NCBI GenBank assembly: GCA_014871385.1
Contig: CM026423.1
Span: 25,096,468-25,160,467 of the forward strand
Origin: Ceratodon purpureus
Lineage: Eukaryota; Streptophyta; Bryopsida; Pseudoditrichales; Ditrichaceae
Direction of reading: 5' to 3'
DNA: 64,000 bases
The notes below the pieces were generated by a model. It did no database searches. It was given only the letters and a program-made list of their open reading frames with translations, and had not been told where the DNA came from. A program made the translations under genes and the position numbers. Of this stretch, positions 1 to 10,577 are shown piece after piece (position 1 is the stretch's first letter; every line of letters starts with the position of its first letter).

Positions 1-1
1 A

Positions 2-2284
2 CAAATTGCCCCGGAAGATAAACCTTTAACAACTTTTACAACTGATTGGGGAACCTTTGCTTATAATGTCATGCCCTTTGGATTGTGCAATGCACCAGCT
101 ACTTTCCAGAGAGCAATGACAACAGCTTTTCAGGAATATTTAAGAAAATTTATTGAAATTTTCTTAGATGATTTTTGTGTCTTTAGTCCTAAAGATGAAC
201 ACCAGAAATGTTTAAAGAAATGTTTTGAACAATGTGAAAAATATGGTATTTCAATAAACGCAGCCAAGTCTGAATTTGCTGTACCTTGTGGACGATTAGT
301 GGGTCATATAGTTTCAAAAGAAGGTATAGGTGTTGATCCAGATAAAGTAGCTGCTATCAAAAAATTAGAAATACCTAAACATATGACAGAACTTAAAGGG
401 TTTTTAGGAGCTTCCGGATATTATAGAAGATTTATCTACTTTTATGCAGAAGTAGCAGCTCCTTTAACACATCTAACAAAACAAACCGATACTCCTGGTG
501 TTTGGACAGAAGAGTGCACAAAAGCATTTAATAAACTTAAAAAACGGCTTAGTAATGCTCCCATTCTAATACCACCAGATTGGGAGAAGCCGTTTGAAGT
601 TTATGTAGATGCATCAAATTATACTATTGGAAGTGTTCTCAGTCAAAAAGACGCAAAAGGTCATGATAGACCTATATATTTTTCTAGTAGACAATTAAGT
701 GCTGCTGAGAAAAATTACTCTGTAACGGAGAGAGAAGGGTTAGGAATGATATATTCGGTCCAAAAATATAGACATTATTTATTAGGTTATAAGTTCACTT
801 TTCATGTAGATCATGATGCACTTAAATATATGGTTAATAAACCACAATTGAGTGGGAGAATAGCTAGATGGGTATTGTTACTTCAAGAATTTGATTTTAC
901 GGTTAATGTAAGGCCTGGCAAAAAACATGCCAATGCCGATTTCTTATCACGGATTAGTAAGGAAGTGAATCCAGAATCCATAGATGATAGTTTTCCAGAT
1001 GCGCATATCTTTCAAGTGGATATTATTCCAGTAGAATATGCTGATGTTATTCATTACTTGAGTACCAATACCTTCCCTCAAGACTATACAGATAAACAAA
1101 AACAAAAATTAATATTTAAATCTCAACCATATACATTAATTGCAAAAGTTCTATATAAAAGGGGTAAAGACGGACTTTTACGGAGATGTATTAATCCAAG
1201 TGAGGTACCATTAATTCTTAAAGGTTGTCATGACGCTGCATGTGGCGGTCATTTTGCCGGAATGGTAACTGCACATAAAGCGTTACAATCCGGATATTGG
1301 TGGCCAACACTCTTTGGGGATGCACATAGATATACCAAAAAATGTGATCCATGCCAAAGAGTGGGAAAACCTACACCTTCAAAGGCAATGCCTTTAAATC
1401 CAATTTTAGCTCAAACGCCGTTTGAGAAATGGGGAATTGATTTTGTAGGACCTATTAAACCACCTAGTCGACATGGTCGAAATAGATACATATTAATTGC
1501 AACTGAATATGTAACTAAATGGGCAGAAGCTCAACCTACGAAAACCGATGATGCTAAAACTGTTGCCAAATTTTTATATGAAAATATTATTACAAGATTT
1601 GGATGTCCAAAAGAATTAGTAAGTGATCGGGGAACTCATTTCCTTAATGAAATAATTGAACAACTAACTGAAAAATATTCAATTAAACATAGAAAATCTA
1701 CACCGTATCACCCCCGTGCTAATGGTCAGACAGAGAAAACAAACGGTATATTATGTCGGATAATTACTAAAACTGTACAGGGTTCAAATACGGATTGGGA
1801 TGCAAGAGTACCAGATGCATTATGGGCTTATCGATGTGCATTTAAAGTATCTACAAAATTTACTCCATTTCAATTAGTTTACGGTCAAGAAGCTATCTTA
1901 CCAATTGAAATGGAACTCCCGTCTTTAAGAATTGCATTAGATGAACGATTAGGAGATGAAGAATCTTTAAGACATAGACTTTATATGCTCGAAAAATTAG
2001 ATGAAACGAGAGCCCAAGCGTATCTTAATAATGAAGCTATTCAAAAACATCGTAAAACATATTATGATAGCAAATTGGAACCCAAAGTTTTGAATCCTAA
2101 TGATTTAGTATTATTATATGATAGCCGATTTCAAAAATTTCCAGGAAAATTTAGAATGCGTTGGTTTGGACCATATCGGGTATTAAAATCGTATCCCAAT
2201 GGTTCAGTTGAACTTCAAGATTTTGCAGGAAAAATTCATGCCACAAGATATAATGGTTTTCGTTTGAAACCATACATAACTTGA
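2..2284 (+). CDS. Ty3/gypsy Pol polyprotein, 3' part (RT, RNase H, integrase)
   Basis: The frame is open from base 2, so the protein enters from outside the window (about 760 residues seen). It is the replication and integration enzyme of an LTR retrotransposon. In order I see the reverse transcriptase signature MPFGLCNAPATFQ, the catalytic FLDD (F replacing the usual Y of YxDD) near residue 53, an RNase H segment beginning FEVYVDAS near residue 198, an HHCC zinc finger near residues 410-455, and an integrase core with the three acidic residues in GIDFVGPI, SDRGTHF and NGQTEKTNG. The C-terminal part has the GPYRV and NGxxLK motifs usual before the stop. No internal stop is seen, so this part looks intact. 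Gag, protease and the 5' LTR are outside. AT-rich codon use differs from the genes further right. Confidence 0.95.
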   Translation, partial: QIAPEDKPLTTFTTDWGTFAYNVMPFGLCNAPATFQRAMTTAFQEYLRKFIEIFLDDFCVFSPKDEHQKCLKKCFEQCEKYGISINAAKSEFAVPCGRLVGHIVSKEGIGVDPDKVAAIKKLEIPKHMTELKGFLGASGYYRRFIYFYAEVAAPLTHLTKQTDTPGVWTEECTKAFNKLKKRLSNAPILIPPDWEKPFEVYVDASNYTIGSVLSQKDAKGHDRPIYFSSRQLSAAEKNYSVTEREGLGMIYSVQKYRHYLLGYKFTFHVDHDALKYMVNKPQLSGRIARWVLLLQEFDFTVNVRPGKKHANADFLSRISKEVNPESIDDSFPDAHIFQVDIIPVEYADVIHYLSTNTFPQDYTDKQKQKLIFKSQPYTLIAKVLYKRGKDGLLRRCINPSEVPLILKGCHDAACGGHFAGMVTAHKALQSGYWWPTLFGDAHRYTKKCDPCQRVGKPTPSKAMPLNPILAQTPFEKWGIDFVGPIKPPSRHGRNRYILIATEYVTKWAEAQPTKTDDAKTVAKFLYENIITRFGCPKELVSDRGTHFLNEIIEQLTEKYSIKHRKSTPYHPRANGQTEKTNGILCRIITKTVQGSNTDWDARVPDALWAYRCAFKVSTKFTPFQLVYGQEAILPIEMELPSLRIALDERLGDEESLRHRLYMLEKLDETRAQAYLNNEAIQKHRKTYYDSKLEPKVLNPNDLVLLYDSRFQKFPGKFRMRWFGPYRVLKSYPNGSVELQDFAGKIHATRYNGFRLKPYIT

Positions 2285-2301
2285 GGACAAGTTCTAGATT
2301 T

Positions 2302-2311
2302 AAGAGGGGGG
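2302..2311 (+). promoter_or_regulatory. Candidate polypurine tract of the gypsy element
   Basis: A run of ten purines, AAGAGGGGGG, lies 17 bases after the Pol stop. This is the expected position and composition for the primer of plus-strand DNA synthesis in LTR retrotransposons. The sequence just before it (TTGAGGACAAGTTC) resembles the end of many plant gypsy pol regions. The 3' LTR should start right after it, but I cannot fix its boundary because the other LTR is not in the window. Confidence 0.7.
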
Positions 2312-2319
2312 CAGTAAGG

Positions 2320-3898
2320 GTAAAAATTCAAAAATTTTAAAAAAAAACTGCCCTACTTAAGTACTAGAAACTGTGAAATTTTGAAAAAATTAAAAAACCA
2401 GCGATCTAAAAAACTGAGTTTACAAAGAACAAGTTCAACAAATTTAAAACCTGAACTTGAGAATTTTTCGAAGCAAATGGAAATTACTAATTGACAAGTA
2501 GACACTAACTAAAATGATGAGTAAGTAGTAATGATCAGAAAATACAATTAGTGAGTGGAAAGACGGCTGATATGATAACATGAATTGGGGGCTGTGATCA
2601 TGATGACCACGTTGCATGGAAATGAGTGTAAAATCCCACTAACTGTCAAATAGACAAAAGAGACTGGTCGAGTCGAGTAGACCACATCATCTTCTCTAAA
2701 TGGGAAAACAGAACCTCAAAACAAACACATTTTCTTGAGAGGCACCGGCTGCAAGTCTGAGAGAAGTGGACGAGGTTTTGTCAAGTAGACAGAGCGCTCC
2801 TGTGTGAGTGATCAGGGTTAGGAGTGGAGAAAGATAGTGGTCAAGTGGACACGGAAGGAGTCACATTGTGAGGAGATCAGAATGAAGATAGAGTGAGATA
2901 CCGAGAAGACTGAGAGGAAGAGCAGTTTAGTCGAGGGTCACATTGTCGCATTCTGTGTAACTAAGCTGTGAGAGATACCGAGAGACCCAAGAGAAAGGAA
3001 GGAGCAAAACCAAGTGAGTATTGTTGTAATCACAGCAGGTGTGTGTGAGAGAATTGAGCAATTGAAAGGGGAGCGAGGTACGTTTCAGTTACACATTGAA
3101 GGTGAGTTGTTGTCAACTTTGCATACTGTTTTGTCAATTGGACAACCTGATTAGCAGTTACAGATATCTTAGGTTAAGAAAACACGATGTTGTCGAAGGA
3201 AGTGTTGCGATGTTCTCGATGTTAGAAGTAAGTTGATATGATACCTTAGGTCAACTGGACTCAGAGTTTCTGATCATTGTGAGTGTCAATTGGAAACAGT
3301 GCGACAGAAGGGGAAGACGAAGCATTGCATCTTGAGAGGCATATCTCTCATAGTCAAGTTGACACATTGCGGGTGAGTTTCATTGCATCCATTCTGTTGT
3401 GTCAAGTTGATTACATGTTGTCTTCGCATCTTCTTCTTGCATGTCCAATTGAACTGTTACTTGAAAAAAATGAGACTGTCCAGTAGACAAGGATGAAGGA
3501 ATCACAAAACACAACTTGCCGAGAGAAAGAAAGTGTAAGAAACAAGGAACGAAACTGAAACATGGTGCTGTGATGTATGTATGATGATAGTAATGTAGGA
3601 AAATATCACAAACTGATTGCCGAGAGAAAGGAAGGAGAAGAACAGAAAGAATGAAGCTTAATATTTTCAATGGAATGTATGCTTAGATGATTGTGAAGTA
3701 GAAAATTAGGGATAGAAGTGATTGCCGAGTGGAAGAAGTGTTTTATAGTTTTAAAAGTAAGGAAATAACAAAGATAAAATTCCCGAGAGTTCAAGTAGAC
3801 AGTGCCGAGAGTTTCAGGGAGAGTCAATGCCGAGAAAAATTTCAATTAGACGAAGTAAAAACTGAAGCAAACTAACTGCCGAGTGTGGGGGAAAGTTC
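2320..3898 (+). repeat. Non-coding region with dispersed GTC-WANTN-GAC motifs
   Basis: This 1.6 kb downstream of the gypsy Pol has no convincing ORF. It holds many copies and near-copies of an 11-base palindrome-like motif, for example GTCAAATAGAC near 2645, GTCAAGTAGAC near 2780, GTCAAGTGGAC near 2840, GTCAATTGGAC near 3132, GTCAACTGGAC near 3250 and GTCAAGTTGAC near 3354. A second short motif, TGCCGAG followed by AG-rich sequence, recurs between 3510 and 3885. The region may be the 3' LTR or a 3' non-coding part of the element. The same motif returns at 31.1-35.9 kb. Confidence 0.7.
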
Positions 3899-4013
3899 GT
3901 ACGTGAGCGGAGAGCGTAGAGCGGAGAGCGGTGAGCGCAGAATGGAGAGCACAGAATTGAGTTTAAGGAAAATTTTCAAAAGCAAAGTAGACCCTATAAC
4001 CGTGGAAAATTAC
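3899..4013 (+). repeat. GC-rich repeat block, inverted partner of 30941-31143
   Basis: The block starts GTACGTGAGCGGAGAG and consists of short AGAGCGG-type subrepeats, followed by an AT-rich spacer and ACCCTATAACCGTGGAA. The reverse complement of this order (AACCGTGG end, AT spacer, GC-rich end) is present at 30941-31143. That is the arrangement expected of facing termini of two related elements, or of an inverted pair bounding the 27 kb between them. A second AACCGTGG-like copy (TTACCGTGGAA) lies near 4060-4070. Confidence 0.65.
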
Positions 4014-4305
4014 TAAATTAAGGCTGAATTTTGACACTTTATTTAGAAAAAGAGTATATTACCGTGGAAATTAGGGTTATCTCTGGTAAGAATTTATTAC
4101 GTTTGTTTTCTAAGATACAAATTAGGGCTGATGTCATGATGACGTCATGCATACATTCCTTTAGATTTGTCATGGGTTTAGGCAAGATACAATGATCAGG
4201 CGTTCAGTTTTAGATGAAACAAATAATTCTTTCATAGGATTATGTAAATGCACAAGGAAAAAAACAAATATCACAGAACATAAAGGAGGCAAGGTTTGAA
4301 AACTT

Positions 4306-4370
4306 CCTAGAATATTTCAAAATTCGTGTATAATATCTTGACTGCTGAAACCAAGATATACCTTGTAAGA
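4306..4370. repeat. Left copy of a direct repeat flanking the 4658-5029 ORF
   Basis: About 65 bases here (from GAATATTTCA through ACCAAGATAT) match 5188-5250 in the same orientation at roughly 75-80% by eye. The two copies enclose the small ORF at 4658-5029. Such flanking copies could mark an old insertion or a local duplication. Confidence 0.6.
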
Positions 4371-4657
4371 GTCTTTGTCTTCATCGAAGATTACTCTCTC
4401 TTCCTAGGCAGCGAAGCATCTTCATTTGAGTGATACAAGTAGGAGATTTTCATCATGAAACAACACTTGGTAAGCTCGGTTTCAGAGAAGGAGGTCACTC
4501 TTGGTTTCTTGAGCTTGTCTGGAGGTGGCGTATTAGGATAGTCATACAGTCCTTGGCATTCTGTGCTGTATGCGAAGGTAGCGTAGGAGTTCGGGGATGT
4601 CAATCTACAAGCTTGACTGTAACGTTTGAAGACTACAAGAATTCAGTGTCTTGCGCG

Positions 4658-5029
4658 ATGCCGAAGGTGTGTAATGCGAGATCCAGGAGGACGAGAGCGG
4701 CTGTAGGTTTGCCTCCAAAGGCACCGGCGAGTTATGAGGAGCTGCGGCCGTGGCTGTTGGAGGTGGAGCGCGCTAGAGAACGAGGCATGGACTTGCCACC
4801 GTTTAGGCACATCGGAAGCCTACATGTTGGTGAAGGTGAATGGCGTTGGACAGTGCTTTGTACCAATGAGCTTCTCCGTATTATGGAGTTGTCTCTAATC
4901 CCGTATCCCTTGCTATCGAACGTCGATGAGAATCCACTTGTTCAGCTGCCCGAAGTGATCATATCGGATGGCGAAACTTGCTGGTTTGATATGGACAAGA
5001 GTTGGACTGTATATCCTCCGAAGGATTAG
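4658..5029 (+). CDS. Hypothetical protein, 123 residues
   Basis: I chose the ATG that begins MPKVCNARSRRTRAA; the frame is open further upstream to 4430, but that part looks less protein-like and may be an upstream exon or UTR. The N-terminus is basic (RSRRTR). The middle (SYEELRPWLLEVERAR) looks helical, and the C-terminal part is acidic and rich in W (EGEWRWTVLCTNELL, CWFDMDKSW). I recognise no family. It lies between two direct repeats and just outside the gypsy-related motif region, so it may be cargo of a mobile element. The codon usage looks genuine, but no paralogue is seen in the window. Confidence 0.45.
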   Translation: MPKVCNARSRRTRAAVGLPPKAPASYEELRPWLLEVERARERGMDLPPFRHIGSLHVGEGEWRWTVLCTNELLRIMELSLIPYPLLSNVDENPLVQLPEVIISDGETCWFDMDKSWTVYPPKD

Positions 5030-5543
5030 TACTGTGAAGTCTAGCGGGGTGTTCGAATACAATCCTTAAGATTTGGTCATTTATTGGATCTAGATACGAG
5101 TATTCCAGCATGATGGTTTTAGATAATATAGATGATTCTAGAAATAAGAGAATTCGAAACCAACTAAAAGAAATGGTTGTAAAATTTCGTGGAATATTTC
5201 AGAGTTCGTGTACAATAATGGAGTAGCAGAAACCAAGATGTACACCAAGTCAAGAATAGGTAACATGGCTATGGAAATGTGGGATTTTGAATGACTAAAA
5301 TATAAGTTACAGCGCAATTTAAATTTTGAGCATTTCTTTTGTAACATTTCATTCTTCATATTATATTTTGAGCATTACGGTTGTGACAATTCATCCTCAA
5401 TATAGGAGGAGACGATTTGGAAATGAGAATCGTAACAAGTATAGATTCAGGGTAGTAGAGTAGAGGAAGGATTACGCAATGAACTTTAATTAAATCAAAT
5501 CAAATCCAATGAAAACAATGAAAGACCGAAGCCTCCTTCAAAC
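5030..5543. other. Non-coding gap with short duplications
   Basis: This stretch contains the second copy of the direct repeat (5188-5250) and a short tandem duplication at about 5325-5402, where TTTTGAGCATT is followed twice by a TTGTAACA/TTGTGACA-type segment and TTCATTC or TTCATCC. I see no gene. It is the 3' flank of the minus-strand gene that ends at 5544. Confidence 0.6.
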
Positions 5544-8500
5544 TCACAACATGCTAAAATCGCTACTTCCACTCTCAGAACTAGATGACTCCGAATCTCC
5601 TTCTACCGCCTCGTCATCGACGAATAGAAGGGCCCTGGGATCAAAAGTAGTTGGCCGACTAGGAACATATGTAAGGGCTCCAGATTGAAACGCCTGTGCT
5701 AAGTCCTCTGCGTAGTCCGGAAGTATGAAAGGCTGAATCGGGCTGGAATGAAGACGCCACGATGGAGTGGACACTGCTCTTGGCCCACGTGGCGGTGTTG
5801 CGGAAACTACTCTGCAATAGAGAACCGACTGTGGTTAGATAGAGTCCGTAGAGCTAGAAAGAGCAGTAACGATTGGATAATATAAACAAAGAATAGAAGA
5901 CTTACACCACTTGTCAGGTCTTGCTCTCTTTGGAGGCGCTTCGCCTGCTGCTGCCGGCCTTGGATGTTTAGGAGGACCCATGGCGGATGGTTTGAGAAGG
6001 GCGTTGAATATCGCTTCGTCCTCCTCAAAAGCGAGAATGTGGCGACCAATAGCCTGGGCAGCCTTGATGGAGGCTCCTGAAACTCGGAGAGATACAAAGA
6101 AATGAGAAACTGTGGTAAAAACGAGAAGAATAATTCAGCAAAGATATGCATGAATAGTTACCTGTCCCAGCATTCCAATCAACAACTATGTCGCCGGGCT
6201 TCGACAGCTCCTCAAGTATGCCCTGCATCATCTCGATGGATTTCTCCCTTGGGCCTCTCCACGGCACCTCCCCATTCATGAGCTGCGAATCCACATCGGT
6301 CAAGTTGAAAATGGCATCACTCTCGGTAATGTTGAGGAGCCCATGTATTAGGTCTTCCTTCTTCGTCTGGAAGGAGAAAGTACTGCCACTACGAACGTAG
6401 ACGCGAATCCAGAATCGCATAGTCTGCAGTCAAGCAAAACTAGTGAGTAAAATGAAGCGGAAGGGTTATGAGTAAGCGAAGAGAAGGGCATGTTCAGGAA
6501 AAGTACCAAGTTCTCGGGGTTCGTAGGAGAAGTCAGGCCGAGTACATTGACACCCCACCAGTCCTTGAAGAGCACGTATCCACCAGCAGCAGCTTCTTCC
6601 TCGATATCCTTAGCCAGCTTCTGATCAGTGTTGTAGATGAGGCAGAGGGCACCATCTTTCTGCAGGAATTCATCTGCAAAATGGAAGATATCGTACAAAT
6701 AATCCTTGTAGCGAGAGTTCCAAGGCGGAATACTCGTGGGGGGAACGGAAACGGAAGGGACGGGAAGATTCTCAGGGATGTCGGCAATGATCAAGTCGAC
6801 TCCCAGATGGTCTTCTTGTTTGCACCGGTCCGGAACTTCGTTTTCGCGGCCTGCTCCAAACTGGAGGAAACAAGAAAGAAGAGTTAGTAACTACAAAGCG
6901 AGTAGAGGTGGCTGAATCCATGAAATGTCAAAATATAAGAACATACCTTGCGAATGAAGTCTTGAATCTTGATCCAATCCGGGTCGCCACCTTTTCTCTC
7001 CTGTCTCCTATTTCGCCGCAACAGGGAATCCACAGATGAGTTGAAGACGGAAACATGTGTGGAAATCGAAGCTCCAGCGGAAGAAGTTGTTTGAGGATAT
7101 AGTTTGGCCTTCCTCTGCTGAAGGAGACCTCTGGTGATCTCCGAAGCACTGATCGATGAAGGAGCCGGCGAAGAAGCTGGAGAAGGGTTGGTAACGATCA
7201 TACCCGGAGAGGGCTCTGTTGCCTTCTCAGCTGGCGCGGAAGAGTCTGCACCAGTTTGCTGTGATGCCTCAGACTGAGAACGCAGAGATTTCAGTCGCCT
7301 TCCTCTCCCTCTCTTCGGTGGTGGAGCAGAAGACTGATCCTGTTCTCCTTCACGACCTTCTGCATCATCGACGGAGTCCTCCGCCACAACCTCACCCCCA
7401 TCGTGTAGAGTCTTGACGTCCGCCTCTGAGTCAATCGTGAAACCACGAGAGCAATCAAGATACCAGCATCCCTCAAGCAAGTGAGGAGCTTTGTACCTTT
7501 TCAACTGTTGGGGAGAATAGATACACTGGTCCGAGGTTTTCGACGTCCAAGAAAGGAAGTAGCTCGGGAACTGCTGAACCTTGATTACCCCCTTCAGAAC
7601 AAGCTCTCGCTTGAAGTACCTATGTAAACCAATATGTAGAAGGTTAGTATCAAAGAGATAAAGAGACCTCGTTCTGGAATTTGAATCTGATTAACAGGAA
7701 TGTATCGTACCGGTAAGTAACCCGCTTGACAACTTGGGCGGTTCCAGGAAATTTAGAAAAAATGGACTTCTTGTCGAAGGGCTTATCTGCTGATTTTCCA
7801 ATGAACGTAGGGAAGGCCTTGTCCCACAAGAGAATACGTGAACTCTCCACATAATCGCCCGGCTGTTGGACATCAGGAAATGCCATCCAATTTATATCGA
7901 GGTTCTCCGTCTTGAATATGTCCTCGACTTCGTGGATGACGGCTTCCTCCAACTGTAATACAGAAGTGATATAATTAGCAACGAAGAAGGAATACGGTAA
8001 AAAAATAAAGGAACAAGGAATTGGAATGGATTTCTTATAAAAATTACCCCAGCCCAGAATGAAGCTTTGTTCAACCATGGGTCGAAGTCGGTGTCTTTGA
8101 ATTCAGATGGCAGAAATCTGTAAGACGTTCGAGCACTCGGGGATGAGTTCCACCACTTCAACCAACGAGCCTTGTATTTGGCCTCAACGGCCGCAGGAAC
8201 AATCTTCTGAAGCTTATCCACTGACATCTCAGGCTTATTGTTGAGACTGAAATGGCGATTAATCTGCAAGAATTACCGAAGTTTGAGAAAGATAAATACA
8301 GAAATTATTGAAGTAATGCGAAACAGCGAATTGAACAATGATCAGTGAGTCACCTCATTGAGGAAGTCGTCACCATTCTTGGGATTTGCAATAGCCAAGT
8401 ACTTGGTGAAGTCCTTCTTCTTGATGGCTTCGACCATTCTCTCTGATGCCTCATTCATGACATCCCAAACTGCACTTGCAGACTGCTCATCCTTAGGTGT

Positions 8501-10309
8501 CTTCATGCGGTAGGCATTGGCTGCTTCGTCGGAGGCCGCTGCGAGTTCCCGCTGTAGAAAGAGAATTCAGACTTAGGAAATTCCATGAGTATTGAATAAT
8601 AAGAAGCAAGTAGAGAGAGGATGTAGGACTTACTCGGTACAAAAATGCGATGAAAACTTTCGTTGTCAAGGGAAACCAGGAGGGATTAGGTGGCTTGTTC
8701 TTCAAACAGACTTCATACTCTTGAGGACTGAGGAGGTCTTTGAATTCCTCCAGCTTCATCATTCCGAAAGAGCGGATTCGAAATAGTTTTGCAGGGAGAT
8801 TACTCTTGACGTGGTCATTCTCAGTCGACCTGAAAATAAACCAAAAAAACGTATGATGAATAAAAGAGATGAGATTAAGTAACAAATGAAAAACAGGAGA
8901 AAAGAAACAAGTACTTACCAGTTGATGTCGTGCATTGCGTGAAGAAGATTGCCAACGTGGCCACGGGGGTCGAGTACTATGCAGTGCACAGAGATGTGCC
9001 ACGACGGGTCGTCTGCATGATGCTTGTTGATATGACGAAGCCATGCTGAGAGGCGATGGTTACCTTCCCAGACAAAGAACATCTTCCCCGAGAATTGACA
9101 GTAGTCCTCGTCACTTTGAAGCTCAAATTCGAAGGCATCATTCGCGTCCCTCCATAATGGGCTCCATCTAGCCATGACCTCATCCGTAACATCTCGCGTC
9201 TGCTCTTCGTTGTTGTACATGGAGATGTACATGACGCGGTCGCCATCTCTATACCCCTTCACGAACTCCCGCTCCAAATGCTGCACACCCACTTCGCCCA
9301 CTGGTCTGACCTTTGCCATTGGGATCATCCGACACAGGGGCACCAACATTCGGGACTTCTGCGATGGCTTGATCCTGAGCTTGTTGATGACGGCGTTGGA
9401 GTCCACCTTGTATAAGGTCTGATGTTCTAATTCCCCTTCTGTAGCAGTCTTCAAGTTTATCGGACAAGATGGTTTCACCAAAACATCTTGTGTTTGCGTA
9501 ACCTGCGAGGGGGTGCGCAAATTAGGAAAACAAGCACAAGCGAACAAAGTCATGCAAAGTAGACAAGTATGTAAAAGAAAGTAACAATATATCTTCATAC
9601 TGTCATCTCTCTTTTAACAACTCAATCATCATCTGTGATTGATAAAACTATCTACGTGAGGATCGACTATAGTACTCCTTAGACTGTCTACAGTTCCAGT
9701 GACGGCGCCTCCTCCAAAATCGCCTGGTCTGTTGGACTGGGCACGGTAGAATAGCCGGCAGAGCAAAGACGACATGGGCTGGCCTCCTGACTCTAATCGG
9801 CGAGGATGGAGAGGGTGGAGACATCGGCGGGGAGCCCTGTGGAGGAGACGTGGGCATATAGCCCGGGGAGGTTGGCTCATAAACTGGGGATGTAGGCATG
9901 TACACTGGAGAGGTAGGCATGTACACTGGCGAGGTAGGCATGTACTGAGGAGAGTGGACCTCGAGAGGTCCACTTTCCACACCTACAGGGTTGGCTACAT
10001 CACATGTACAATAAGGCTGATCAAATGAATCCGATAGATCGGAAACGTTGATCACAGAAATGGGAGAGGTGGCGGACATCTCAGGAGCATCGGATGATAC
10101 CTAGAGTAGGAGAAATGAAGAGAGGATTAACTTCCATAATTAAAAGAGTAGGAAACGAAGATGTGTATGAGTCGAATAGAAATCAAATTCATAAACATAA
10201 GAAAACAATAGAAATTGAAAATTGAATGAAATACCTCAGTTTCTGCTGGCGTCGGGTCTTGACGTTCGCTCCCCAGATGATCTCCATCAGAGTCCTTAAT
10301 CACAAACAT
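5544..10309 (-). CDS. ParB-like domain / amino-methyltransferase-like fusion protein with CTD-like heptads (12 exons)
   Basis: Exons by splice sites: 10309-10235, 10100-9656, 9502-8919, 8829-8634, 8551-8354, 8263-8048, 7952-7711, 7619-6947, 6860-6507, 6423-6162, 6076-5906 and 5809-5544. All phases agree except inside exon 2, which has one base too many. The product is about 1220 residues. Exon 2 has five YMPTSPV-type heptads. Exon 3 resembles a ParB/sulfiredoxin fold, with PVGEVGVQHLEREF and the core WEGNHRLSAWLRHI. The middle (exons 4-8) is unrecognised and partly disordered (PKRGRGRR). Exons 9-11 look like a beta-class N4/N6 methyltransferase: motif IV position LIIADIPE (DPPY degenerate), then the motif I position GDIVVDWNAGTGAS and GRHILAFEEDEA. 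The C-terminus is acidic and serine-rich. ParB-methyltransferase fusions are known from phages and prokaryotic mobile elements; an intron-rich one is unusual. Substrate and activity are not known. Confidence 0.8.
9848..9955 (-). repeat. Five CTD-like heptads (Y-x-P-T-S-P-x) within exon 2
   Basis: On the minus strand the exon encodes YMPTSPV three times, then YEPTSPG and YMPTSPP, followed by further SPP/SPS motifs. Compared with the RNA polymerase II CTD consensus YSPTSPS, Tyr1, Pro3, Thr4, Ser5 and Pro6 are kept, Ser2 is replaced by Met or Glu, and Ser7 by Val, Gly or Pro. The DNA repeats nearly perfectly with a 21-base period. Confidence 0.85.
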
Positions 10310-10440
10310 CGTTATAATTATTAGAGTCCTTAATCATAAACAATGATACAAATATTAGAAAAAGCAGCAACAATGAAAAAACGAACCAAAACCTCGACAA
10401 GGCTTTTTAAAAAACCATAAAACCTCTTAAAAACTTTTAT
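10310..10440. other. Junction between the gene start and the satellite array
   Basis: Immediately upstream of the ATG at 10309 is a short tandem duplication (AGAGTCCTTAATCA seen at about 10289 and 10323). The AT-rich sequence then grades into a diverged satellite unit by about 10440. No separate promoter element is recognisable, so transcription of the gene would have to start in, or next to, satellite-derived DNA. Confidence 0.55.
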
Positions 10441-10553
10441 GATGTTTATCAAGACTTTGTGACTGAAAGGAAAAGCAAAACTCATAAACTCAAATAAAAA
10501 TAACAAATTAAAAAACAAATCAAAAATCCCGAAATGAACCTTTACACTCCCGG

Positions 10554-10577
10554 CCTACTGTCGTTGACGACAGTAGG
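10554..10577. other. Perfect 11-bp-arm palindrome, first of about 60 copies
   Basis: The sequence is CCTACTGTCGT, two bases TG, then ACGACAGTAGG, the exact reverse complement. It is followed by TTGGCGGG, which can extend pairing with the CCCGG upstream, and then TTTTTT. Nearly all units keep it without change; exceptions include single substitutions near 12253 and 14976. It is the most GC-rich and one of the most conserved parts of an otherwise AT-rich repeat. Confidence 0.9.

Noticed and set aside
3283-3845. Small ORFs on both strands in the motif-rich region
   Set aside because: No domain, no paralogue, composition follows the AG-rich repeats; considered chance.
5544-10309. Bacterial or phage contamination carrying a ParB-methyltransferase gene
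   Set aside because: Eleven GT-AG introns with consistent phases show it is a eukaryotic nuclear gene.
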